From: CAWDJT01 sp963828705
Lineage (GTDB): Bacteria > Desulfobacterota > Syntrophobacteria > Syntrophobacterales > Syntrophobacteraceae
Reading direction: 5' to 3'
NCBI GenBank assembly: GCA_963828705.1
Contig: CAWHGA010000026.1
Location: forward strand, 10,918 to 74,917
DNA: 64,000 nucleotides
The position numbers and the translations under genes are program-made. Position 1 is the first letter of the stretch; each line of letters starts with the position of its first letter. Positions 45,845 through 53,651 of the stretch are shown here, piece by piece. Under the pieces are notes generated by a model, which saw nothing but the letters and a program-made list of their open reading frames with translations, ran no database searches and was not told the origin of the DNA.

Positions 45845-46883
45845 GTGGAAAAACCCCCTGACCATTCCGGGCATAGATCATTGCCATCACGGTGCCGGGC
45901 GGCCCTCTACGGTCTTTTTATCGGCGACGCATTGGCAATGCCTGTTCACTGGTACTACAACAGGTCCGCCCTGATGCACGACTATGGTCTTGTAACAGAT
46001 TACCTCGCCCCTCGGAATCCCCACCCCGACAGCATTTTGTGGCGCTCCTCCTACCAGTCGCATAACGAAAAGGGGGAGATCCTGCACGAGCAGGCTCAAT
46101 ACTGGGGGCGCCGCGGTATCCACTACCATCAGTTCTTGAAGGCGGGGGAAAACACCTTGAACCTGAAACTGTGCGCTTTGCTGATTGAATCTTTGAACGA
46201 GAAAGGTCGCTACGATGCGGAGGACTATCTGCAGAGATATGTCGATTTCATGACCACACCAGGCAGGCACCGGGACACTTATATCGAGGAATGCCATCGG
46301 AATTTCTTCAGCCGCTACGCACGAGGTGTGCCTCCACGAAAATGCGGCATGGAGGAAAAGCACATCGGCGGTTTAGTGGGAATCGTCCCCATTGTCGTTT
46401 TCTATCGAAATCATCCAGAGTTGGCCAGGCAAGCCGCTTGGGAGCACCTGTCCCTGACCCACCCGGGCATCGAAGATGCAAGCTGCGGCTTCCCTGTTGA
46501 CGGATCTGCTCCTCGAAGTGCTGGGGGGCAAGCCACTGACGGAGGCCTTGCTGGAGGGCATTGCAAGGCAGGAGAGTTCTTTTTGGGGGCACCCTTTCGA
46601 CAAATGGCTTACCGAACCTGATGAGCTCGTTGTGGGGGGGCGGTTGAGCACCGCTTGCTACGTGGAAGACTCAATACCGGCCGTGATATACCTGGCTCTC
46701 AAATACCACCAGGATGTTCAAAAGGGCCTGATCGCCAACACCAACCTCGGGGGCGACAACGCCTACCGGGGGGCCGTCCTCGGAGCCCTGCTCGGCGCCA
46801 GCAATGGCATGGAAGCTTATCCTGAGCCCTGGATCCGCGGTTTACTGCTACCGCCTCCTGAGCTCAAAGGTTGTGTTTCTTGA
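45845..46883 (+). pseudogene. ADP-ribosylglycohydrolase family protein, one frameshift
   Basis: The family start CRAALYGLFIGDALAMPVHW is clear; ATG 45845 is the nearest upstream start, but the real one could be closer. Next come GGLVGIVPIVVFY and LTHPGI. One extra base near 46476 shifts to MQAAASLLTDLLLEVLGG, then YVEDSIPAVIYLALKYHQD and ANTNLGGDNAYRGAVLGALLG, the metal-binding block, although the usual GGDxDT is GGDNAY here. Reconstructed about 345 residues. It would remove ADP-ribose from a target such as an arginine or nucleic acid. No partner transferase is visible. Confidence 0.8.
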
Positions 46884-47232
46884 GACAAGAGGAGGCCTGC
46901 CTAATGTTCAGGCCCACCCAGGCTGAGCGATTCCGCCCGCCGGCCACAAAAAGCGGGCACACGAAGGCATCCCCAGCAAGCGCGAATGTGTCATCACGGA
47001 ATTCTGAAAACGACAAGTAGTTTCCTAACGGGAGATAAGCCGCCCCCCTGCTCTCACGAAAAAGCCTTCATGACAAGTGGTTATGTATCTTGGGGCATGG
47101 GCGCCAGAAGTTCATCGGGAGGTTACTTGACAACGTACTGACCGGTAATTAGAAGAGATAACCAAGTACGCGGGGAAAAGTACGGGTAAATAAGTCGTTC
47201 TGGGGAAAAACCAAATTCCAAAGGAGTCAGTC
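46884..47232. other. Non-coding spacer
   Basis: No gene, hairpin or clear promoter recognised. CAAAGGAG (47219-47226) at the end is the ribosome site of the next gene. Confidence 0.4.
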
Positions 47233-47538
47233 ATGAAAGACGTTCAGAACTACTGTGACAACGTGGTGACCGAGCTTAGTGTATGGAAGGCCAAAATCTA
47301 TGATGTGGTGAGGAGAGTAGACAAAGCCTCCTCCGGTGATAAGGCCAAACTTCTCGACCAAGTCAATGATTTGCACATGTTCATAGACGAGCTTGAGAAC
47401 AGAATCGGCAAACTGAGGACCGAATGCCCGGCAGATTGGAAAGCGGACAAAATTGCGATGGAGTCGAAATTTGATCATCTGAAGGGAAAATATAACGACG
47501 TGAACGCGAATTTTTCCCCTGGTGATATTGGGGGGTAA
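47233..47538 (+). CDS. Small coiled-coil protein (sll1863-like)
   Basis: A 101-residue acidic/basic helical protein: VVTELSVWKAKIYDVVRRVD, LLDQVNDLHMFIDELENRIG and KFDHLKGKYNDVN. AAAGGAG precedes the ATG. It resembles stress-related sll1863-type coiled-coil proteins, but this rests on pattern only. No operon partner. Confidence 0.6.
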   Translation: MKDVQNYCDNVVTELSVWKAKIYDVVRRVDKASSGDKAKLLDQVNDLHMFIDELENRIGKLRTECPADWKADKIAMESKFDHLKGKYNDVNANFSPGDIGG

Positions 47539-47849
47539 CCAGAGGGCAGCGACTTCCAAGGCAGGGGAGGAGAACTTCTCTCTTTCCCTGCTGGCTTGTT
47601 AAATTTTGTCTTTTTCCCCCAATCCTCGCCTCCGATCTCTTCCAAGTTTTGATTTATGGCACTAAAGTCAACCTTTTGGTCTGGGCATGCTTTATTCCCT
47701 TAAACTTATCCTTCCTGCCGTTAGGCGAGAGAACCACTTCCACCGACAATCCATTGAATATGGCGTCATGGTCTCAGTCAGGAGTTTAACACAAACCGTG
47801 CCTTGCTCCCTCTTTGGTGAACAAATCTAGCAAGTTACCGGCCGATCAA
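47539..47849. other. Non-coding spacer before the IS element
   Basis: AT-richer than the surroundings. No gene seen; a T-rich run (GTCTTTTTCCCCC, about 47608) could end transcription of the small gene. Confidence 0.35.
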
Positions 47850-49670
47850 GTGTAAGACCCTACTGTCGATGCCTGGTGACATAGAAATTCAGTGAAAATT
47901 TAATTAGATAGATAGTTTTCTGTTGACAATGTAAGACCCTACTTGTATATTCCCTATGTGGCACACCTACACAAGAAAATCAAAAAGGGAAGACCCTACT
48001 ACTACATCCGGGAATTCGCCAGGGTCGACGGCAAGCCCAGGGTGGTCAGCCAGATTTACCTCGGGACGCTGGAGCGATTGGCCGAGATGGCCAAGGGGCA
48101 AACCGCGGGTGGATGCACCAAGATCGTCACTCAGGAGTTTGGTGCCTTGTGGCTGGCCAATCTCATCGATCAAAATGTGGGGCTGGTTGCGCTGGTCGAT
48201 TCGGTGGTACCCAAGAAAGAGCATGAGAAGAGGACCTTCGGTTGGAGAGTACTTCCTCTATGCGGTATTCAACCGGATGATCGACTCGTGCTCCAAAAGA
48301 GCACTCCCGGATTGGTACAGCCAAACCGCCATCCAACAGGTCCGCCCGGTTGAGATTGAGGCTCTCGACTCCCAACACTATCTGGGACAAATGGGACCGG
48401 GTCGAGCAACAACACCTGGAAGCGATTGCCTCGCGGTTCTTCGGGCGCCTCACGCAACTGGAAAAACCCGACAGCGATTGTTTTCTCTTTGACACCACCA
48501 ACTACTACACCTACATGGCCAGCCATACGGATTCCGAGTTGGCGCAGCGCGGCAAGAACAAAGAGGGCAAAAGCTGGCTGCGACAAGTGGGGGTGGCGCT
48601 GCTGGTTTCCAGGGGGAGCCAGATTCCTCTTTTCTACCGGGAGTTCGAAGGGAATCGCCATGATTCCAAGGTCTTTGCGGAGATCTTGGGACAAGTTGTC
48701 ACCGCCATGCAAAGCAGCGTCGGAAGCAAGGGCGAACTCACCCTGGTTTTCGACAAGGGCATGAACTCCGAGGAAAACATCGCCGACATCGATGCGGCCC
48801 CCGGGGTGCACTTCATCACCACCTATTCCACCTACTTTGCCGAGGAATTGATCCGGACCCATCTTTCTCAATTCAGCACCGTGGATACCGTCAAGAACCG
48901 GGAGCTTGTCAGTAAAGGCCAGGAAGACGATCAGCTGGTTGCCTGGCGTACCACTGGGGAGTTCTGGGGAAAAGAGCGCACCGTCATTGTCACCCACAAC
49001 CCCAGAACGGCCGCCAAACAGAGGTACGCGTTCGACAAGAAGCTCCTCGGTCTCCAGCAGGTCCTTATCGAGCTGCGTGACAAGGTTAAGACCCAGAAAC
49101 CCCACTGGACCAATGCCAAACGCATCGAAAGCCACTACCACGATGCCTGCGTGCGCCTCCATCTTCCCAAGGATCTCTACGAGCTATTGGTCGAAAAGCA
49201 CAAGAACAAGTGGCAGTTGCTCTTTCGCAAGAACTACTACCGAATTGGAAAACACCTCGAGCGGTTCGGGAAAAACATCATCATCACCGATCACCTCAAC
49301 TGGTCCACCGATGAGATCGTCCGGGCCAGCCTGGATCGCTACATGGTGGAAAACGCTTTTCGGCAGTCCAAGGATGATGATCTGGTAAGTGTCATGCCGG
49401 TGCGCCATTGGACCGATAGCAAGATCCGTTGCCACATTTTGACCTGTGTGATCGCCCTTGCCTATCTGCGCCTCATTGAAATTCAGTCTCCAACGCTCCC
49501 AGATCCCGATGACCGCCACCACTGCCATGCAACAGATGCACCGGTTGCATTCCTGCCTTTGCTGGTCCGGCTCTGCCAGCAAGCCCCAGCGGATCATCGA
49601 AGAGCCCTCCGAGATCCAAGCCCAAATCATACGGGCATTCGGCTACCAAATAGCCAGTGGGGTCTTACAC
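47850..49670 (+). mobile_element. IS1634-like insertion sequence
   Basis: Terminal inverted repeats GTGTAAGACCCTACTG (47850-47865) and CAGTGGGGTCTTACAC (49655-49670) match at 15 of 16 positions. The 1.8 kb length and the transposase family agree with IS1634. An additional copy of the end sequence, ATGTAAGACCCTACTT, lies inside at 47929-47944. No clear target duplication was found; the transposase reading frame passes a few codons beyond the right repeat. Confidence 0.8.
47923..47951 (+). promoter_or_regulatory. Transposase promoter overlapping an internal IS-end copy
   Basis: TTGACA (47923-47928), a 17-base spacer and TATATT (47946-47951). The spacer is made of the internal copy of the IS end, so transposase binding could block it. 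The start point would fall on or next to the GTG at 47958, implying a very short or absent leader. Confidence 0.65.
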
Positions 49671-49685
49671 CGGATTGCATCGTAA
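47958..49685 (+). pseudogene. IS1634-family transposase, at least three frameshifts
   Basis: GTG 47958 (MAHLHKKIKKGRPYYYIREF) fits the family start. One-base shifts occur near 48235 (true continuation GEYFLYAVFNRMIDSCSKRA), near 48390 (YWDKWDRVEQQHLEAIASRF-like) and near 49488 (LQRSQIPMTATTAMQQMHRL). The DDE core reads FLFDTTNYYTYMAS, LTLVFDKGMNSEENI and VENAFRQSKDDDLVSVMPV. Reconstructed about 575 residues. With three breaks it is unlikely to be active unless these are sequence errors. Confidence 0.83.
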
Positions 49686-49724
49686 CAAACTAGAATAGCT
49701 CGAATTTCCTGCTATCTTGACCAG

Positions 49725-49858
49725 ACTTCTGTTAAACTCCTGTCAAAGCGTTGTGGGTGAACATCCACTACCCGGCCCAAGCTCGGAAATCTCTGTGAAC
49801 CGCCCGGTGCGGACCCGCATGCCGTGGTGGTGTGGGGGCACTTCTGTTAAACTCCTGT
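49725..49858 (+). mobile_element. Group II intron 3' end remnant bracketed by a 19-base direct repeat
   Basis: ACTTCTGTTAAACTCCTGT occurs at 49725-49743 and again at 49840-49858. Between the copies is a segment with GTGAACCGCCCGGTGCGGACC and GCATGCCGTGGTGGTGTGGGGG, which looks like domains V and VI of a group II intron. No open frame belongs to it. Confidence 0.5.
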
Positions 49859-49885
49859 TGAGTTATCAGCCGATTCCTTTCGGTG

Positions 49886-50379
49886 AAGCTTAAGCTGCGG
49901 GTCAACCAGGCGAAAAGCGGGGTTGGAAGACCCTGGGAACGCACGTTCCTGGGATTCACTTTCACCCGGAAGCTGAAGCGGGCCATGAGTGCCAAGGCTT
50001 CTGCAGAGGATGAAGGACCGGGTCCGCGAGGTCACCTCTCGAACCGGTGGGCGGCGCATTGAGGTTATCATCCGGGAACTCCGGCAGTATCTGCTGAGCT
50101 GGAAGGGCTATTATGGTTTTTCCCAGGTGCGCTCGTATTTGAAGGAGCTGGACTCCTGGGTCAGGCGCCGGCTGCGGTGCTATCTGTGGAAGCCGTGGGG
50201 CCGGGCGCGGCTACCGCGTGCTCCGGCAACGTGGTGTCAGTCGGGACTTGGCCTGGAATACGGCCAAGTCCACGCATGGACCCTGGCGGTTGAGCCGGAG
50301 CCCGGCACTGGCGTTTGCTTTACCGACGCGATACTTCACCTCCTTGGGGTTACTCCGACTGTTCGAGAAACTGACCTAA
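49886..50379 (+). pseudogene. Group II intron maturase, C-terminal remnant with frameshifts
   Basis: In changing frames the segment reads KLKLRVNQAKSGVGRPWERT, FLGFTFTRKLKRAMS, then MKDRVREVTSRTGGRRIEVI, YLLSWKGYYGFSQVRSYL, LDSWVRRRLRCYLWKPWGR and SPALAFALPTRYF, ending FEKLT with TAA at 50377-50379. This is the X/maturase domain end of intron-encoded LtrA-like proteins. The reverse transcriptase half is gone, so the element is dead. Confidence 0.85.
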
Positions 50380-50382
50380 TCA

Positions 50383-50460
50383 GCCGAACCGCCGTGGTAC
50401 GTGATCCGTACGCCCGGTGGTGTGGGAGGAGGGAGGTCGTGAGGCCTCCCCCTATCCCGA
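50383..50460 (+). ncRNA. Group II intron domains V-VI (3' end)
   Basis: Directly after the maturase stop: GCCGAACCGCCGTGGTACG...CGTACGCCCGGTGGTGTGGG folds as a domain V-like hairpin (50383-50423), followed by GGGAGGTC-GTGA-GGCCTCCC (about 50430-50450) as domain VI and CTATCCCGATT at the junction. The arrangement is the usual one for LtrA-type introns. Confidence 0.65.
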
Positions 50461-50475
50461 TTCGCCAGAGGAATA

Positions 50476-51031
50476 ATGAAGCTGTCCCTTCGATTCGTTT
50501 GTCCCAAGTGTGGGATCACTTTCCATTCTTCGCAGGTTTTTCCCTTCCGAGTTCGAGCGGCCTGCTTCGGCCCGTGGTTCCGTTGTCCCGAATGCGAAAC
50601 CCTGTCTCGCCAAGTAGTGGCGTGGCAACACGCGCTTTGGGCTTGGCCTCTCGCCGTCGTGGCAGCAGCCATCGTGATTGTGCTGTCTCGTAATGCCTCA
50701 CCACTTGTTGCGTTCCACCGGAGACCACCCTGGGCTCTACGGTGTCTCGTCGGTTTGGCGTGGCGTCCGTCTTCTTCCTGGTGCGATTCGGGGTTAAGCT
50801 GACCCCGGTTTTCGATGTTCCTAAACCGAAGTCCATGCCAAACGCAAGTCATGGCTTGGCGCGGTTTTCGTGCTGGCCTTTTTTATCGTCTTTGGCCTTG
50901 TCACTCACCGGTGGCTCGCTTGCGCCATAGGCATGGTCATAGGCATTGCAGTCTGGATTCCCTACTACTTGACTGCGAAACCAAGGACCGAGGAAACTGT
51001 CGAACCAACGTCTGAACCCGACAACATATAG
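50476..51031 (+). pseudogene. Zinc-ribbon membrane protein, frameshifted
   Basis: ATG 50476: RFVCPKCGITFHSSQVFPF and GPWFRCPECETLSRQVV form a four-cysteine zinc ribbon, then ALWAWPLAVVAAAIVIVL is the first helix. The frame is lost near 50720; SRRFGVASVFFLVRFGVKL in another frame gives helix 2. A further shift near 50860 leads to AVFVLAFFIVFGLVTHRWL and CAIGMVIGIAVWIPYYL, ending with TAG at 51029-51031. Reconstructed about 185 residues with four helices. Function unknown; it lies directly after intron remnants. Confidence 0.6.
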
Positions 51032-51114
51032 CTCGCTACGCTCGCCATCTGCTGCGGGTTAGGCATGCGTTGTGAGCGAAATCCTGCCCTCTCCGCGGTG
51101 ACTCAGCTCGGCTG

Positions 51115-51150
51115 TTGACATAGCCAGTTTCTACACGTATAGTACACGTA
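51115..51150 (+). promoter_or_regulatory. Promoter and operator of the mazEF-like pair
   Basis: TTGACA (51115-51120), a 17-base spacer and TATAGT (51138-51143). Two direct copies of TACACGTA (51132-51139 and 51143-51150), 11 bases apart, straddle the -10 box: a likely site for autorepression by the ribbon-helix-helix antitoxin. Confidence 0.75.
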
Positions 51151-51164
51151 CAAGGAGGTGTGAT

Positions 51165-51395
51165 ATGCAGAAGAAGCTGACCATAACCATCGATGAAGAG
51201 GTGTATGAAGGGCTACACAGAATAATTGGCCCCCGTAAGATAAGTAGGTTTGTGCAGGAATTGGTCCGCCCGCACGTCGTCCGTCCCAACCTGGAATCGG
51301 CCTACGCCGATATGGCAAAAGACAAAGAAAGGGAAAAGGAGGCCCTGGAGTGGGCTGAGGTCACATTTAAGGATGTTGCTCATGAAACGGTGTGA
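51165..51395 (+). CDS. Ribbon-helix-helix antitoxin (MazE/CopG-like)
   Basis: A 76-residue protein with AAGGAGG six bases before its ATG. KKLTITIDEEVYEGLHRIIG forms the beta strand and first helix, and RKISRFVQELVRPHV the second helix of a ribbon-helix-helix DNA-binding domain. The tail (YADMAKDKEREKEALEWAEV) is the toxin-neutralising helix type. Its stop overlaps the toxin start by 14 bases, the usual coupling in toxin-antitoxin operons. Confidence 0.87.
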   Translation: MQKKLTITIDEEVYEGLHRIIGPRKISRFVQELVRPHVVRPNLESAYADMAKDKEREKEALEWAEVTFKDVAHETV

Positions 51396-51705
51396 AGTGT
51401 GGTGGGTTAACTTCGATCCTTCGATTGGCGGTGAGATGAGAAAGAAACGGCCTGCCGTAGTTGTGAGCAATGACGCGTCAAATAGGTTTCTCAATCGAGT
51501 TCAGGTTGTTCCTTTGACCAGCAACACCGATCGCCTCTACCCAAGCGAGGCGGTAGTCATCTTTGAGGGAAAAGAAAGCAAGGCCATGGCAGATCAGTTG
51601 GCGACTGTGAGCAAGGAGAGACTATTCCGGCGAGCAGGCATTCTTTCCAAGGATGACATGCACAAAGTTGAGCAGGCCATCAAGATCCAGCTGGATATTC
51701 CCTAA
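51382..51705 (+). CDS. MazF/PemK-family endoribonuclease toxin
   Basis: Start ATG 51382 (MKRCEVWWVNFDPSIGGEMR; ATG 51373 possible). The 107-residue product has the family core: EVWWVNFDP, GGEMRKKRPAVVVSND, VQVVPLTSNTDRLYPSE, AMADQLATVSKERL. MazF enzymes cut mRNA at short sequence motifs. Intact, in contrast to most genes of the mobile zone, as expected if loss of either partner is selected against. Confidence 0.93.
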   Translation: MKRCEVWWVNFDPSIGGEMRKKRPAVVVSNDASNRFLNRVQVVPLTSNTDRLYPSEAVVIFEGKESKAMADQLATVSKERLFRRAGILSKDDMHKVEQAIKIQLDIP

Positions 51706-51726
51706 GAACAGGCCAACCTGTCGCTC

Positions 51727-51804
51727 AACCGGACCGGCAACCACGCGGTGCGCATGCCGTTGTCATTTGTGACAGCCTGTTGGCCGCGCGGTTGCCGGCC
51801 GGTT
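51727..51804. repeat. Long imperfect hairpin downstream of mazF
   Basis: Arms 51727-51748 (AACCGGACCGGCAACCACGCGG) shortened here to their ends AACCGG...CGCGG, and 51784-51804 (CCGCG...CCGGTT), pair with one bulged A and one mismatch around a 35-base loop. GCTCAAC just before and GTTAGC just after resemble integron attC core boxes only loosely. It could also end the mazEF transcript (AGCTTTTCG follows). Confidence 0.55.
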
Positions 51805-52179
51805 AGCTTTTCGTTCGGGACTCGAGCGTGGGGCACCGCATGGTCCCTTAGGGAGACAAGGGATGGCTGATATCTGCAAGATCATGATCCCGAGCCCCAC
51901 AAGCAGAACGTGAAAATGCGGAAAGCCGTCCCTGTTGGAGCGATATCACCCCCTGCATCTGCGCGTCCTTTGTCTTATGGTGCTCCACCCAATTGAGTAT
52001 CCGAAATCGTGCGTTCGTCATTCCGGCGGACGCTGGCATCCAGTCCCGCCGTGGCGAGATTCTTGGTCCCCGGCTTTCGCCGGGGTGACCGTTCACTTGT
52101 TGGTCACTTTATCCTGTGGACGTGTCCTTAGCCGTCCTCTGCCATGAGGATGTCCATGGCTTCATGTCCAAACGCCAGT
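51805..52179. other. Intergenic region with dispersed repeats
   Basis: No gene seen. From 52016 on there is a pair of units of the dispersed palindromic family: CGTCATTCCGG...CATCCAG and the hairpin CCCCGGC-TTTC-GCCGGGG (52068-52085). Confidence 0.5.
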
Positions 52180-52473
52180 TCACGCACAACAAATGTTCGC
52201 TTTAGGCTCCAGCCTCGCACAAACTTCCCGGTACTGGTTGAACACCTTTCCTGCAGACACTGCCATCACAATGGCCTGAATGGTCTCCAGTTCCTCTTCT
52301 GACACGCCTTTCTCACCAGCCATTCCAGTGAGTATCTCCATGCACGGGTAACAGCCAACAGCCATCGCTGCCCCCATCTCGATCATGAACGTGGTCTTGG
52401 GATCAATGACTCCGTTTGAGATCATCTCGTCGTGAAACTGTTTGAAACTTTTTTTCAGATTCTTCGGCATCAT
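52180..52473 (-). CDS. AhpD-like carboxymuconolactone decarboxylase-family protein
   Basis: ATG 52473 or the next Met (MMPKNLKKSFKQFHDEMISN) with AAGGAG six bases before it. The 98-residue helical protein has MIEMGAAMAVGCYPCMEILT, a CxxC motif as in AhpD peroxiredoxin partners, and EEELETIQAIVMAVSAGKVF. Likely a thiol-disulfide or peroxide-related protein. It is transcribed divergently from a LysR gene with a palindrome between them. Confidence 0.83.
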   Translation of the reverse strand: MMPKNLKKSFKQFHDEMISNGVIDPKTTFMIEMGAAMAVGCYPCMEILTGMAGEKGVSEEELETIQAIVMAVSAGKVFNQYREVCARLEPKANICCA

Positions 52474-52578
52474 GTGCATCTCCTTCCATGTCCTTGCAGG
52501 TTGTGGTTTCATTGGTGAACGACACATAGTCTTGACGGTGAGAATCTATCGGTATAGGAGGTATATAGATGGTTAATT

Positions 52579-52603
52579 ATCGAATCAAACGATTTGTTTC
52601 GAT
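52579..52603. promoter_or_regulatory. Candidate LysR operator
   Basis: ATCGAATCAAA-CGA-TTTGTTTCGAT (11-base arms, one mismatch) in the divergent spacer between the AhpD-like gene and the LysR gene. It contains the T-N11-A pattern usual for LysR-type sites. Confidence 0.6.
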
Positions 52604-52639
52604 TCAATGGATCTGTTTTTCTGATCGAAAGGAGATCGG

Positions 52640-53536
52640 ATGGAGATACGCCAGCTGAGAACATTCCAGACCGTCGCCAAGTTCCTCAGCTTCAACCGAG
52701 CAGCCAACGAACTTCATTATGCTCAATCCAGCATTTCAGCTCAGATCCAGGCGCTGGAAGAAGAGCTGGGGGTTCAGCTCTTTGACAGGCTCGGCAGGCG
52801 GATCATGCTGACCGAACCCGGGGTTAGATTGCTCCAATATGCCGAAAAGATTCTTGACCTGACGGACGAAACCCCGTCTGGAGTGGTGGGTGCAAGGGAG
52901 TTGCGGGGATCTCTAACCATCAAAGTCCCGGAAACAATCGGTGTCCATCGACTGCCGCCGGTTATCAGCCGGTTTCGGCATCGCTACCCGAAGGTCCGGC
53001 TACGTCTTGTCTCGTGCTCCCATGAAGGCCTTCAGAAGGATCTTCGCAAGGGCATCACCGATCTTGCGTTCTTGCTGACCGAATCCATTCAGGCGGCAGA
53101 TCTTGAAGCGGAAGTACTAGGGATCGAGCCCCTGGTACTGGTCTCCCACCCCAACCACCGGTTGACGACACAACCGGAGGTTCACGCCCGTGACCTGGAA
53201 GGCGAGACTATCCCTTTATCGACAGTGGACTGCAGCTACCGGAGAAGTCTGGAATCGATCCTGGGGCAGGAGAACATTCGCTATGATGTAGCCCTTGAAT
53301 TCAACAGCGTCGAAGCGCTAAAGCGCTGCATCGTATCCGGCGTGGGCATTACGATTCTTCCTGAAATCACCGTGGCGAAGGAAGTCTCACAGGGGTTGCT
53401 TGCGGTGCTGCCATGGGCTGATGAGAAACTAGAGGTCGCTACGCTGATGATCCGGTACAAAGAAAGGTGGGTTTCTCCAACATTGGCTGCCTTTATGGAG
53501 GTGTCAAGGGAAGTGCTCCACGAGGCCTACGGATGA
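52640..53536 (+). CDS. LysR-family transcriptional regulator
   Basis: A 298-residue regulator. The winged HTH is MEIRQLRTFQTVAKFLSFNR, AANELHYAQSSISAQIQALE, with LFDRLGRRIMLTEPG. The effector domain (residues about 90-295) follows (LTIKVPETIGVHRLPPVISRF, VALEFNSVEALKRCIVSGVGIT). AAAGGAGAT precedes the ATG. Divergent arrangement with the AhpD-like gene suggests it controls that gene and itself. Effector unknown. Confidence 0.93.
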   Translation: MEIRQLRTFQTVAKFLSFNRAANELHYAQSSISAQIQALEEELGVQLFDRLGRRIMLTEPGVRLLQYAEKILDLTDETPSGVVGARELRGSLTIKVPETIGVHRLPPVISRFRHRYPKVRLRLVSCSHEGLQKDLRKGITDLAFLLTESIQAADLEAEVLGIEPLVLVSHPNHRLTTQPEVHARDLEGETIPLSTVDCSYRRSLESILGQENIRYDVALEFNSVEALKRCIVSGVGITILPEITVAKEVSQGLLAVLPWADEKLEVATLMIRYKERWVSPTLAAFMEVSREVLHEAYG

Positions 53537-53651
53537 GGAACGCAGTTACCGCTTTGAATTCATCTTCGTCAGGCATATTTGCCGCTAGCGGCCAGTCATA
53601 GCCCAACCCAGGGGCTGGAGCCGACTCGGAGGAAGGCTGGGGATTCGAAGG

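Noticed and set aside
45675..45974. Cys/His-rich 99-codon ORF
   Set aside because: Overlaps the ADP-ribosylglycohydrolase start in another frame and has no ribosome site.
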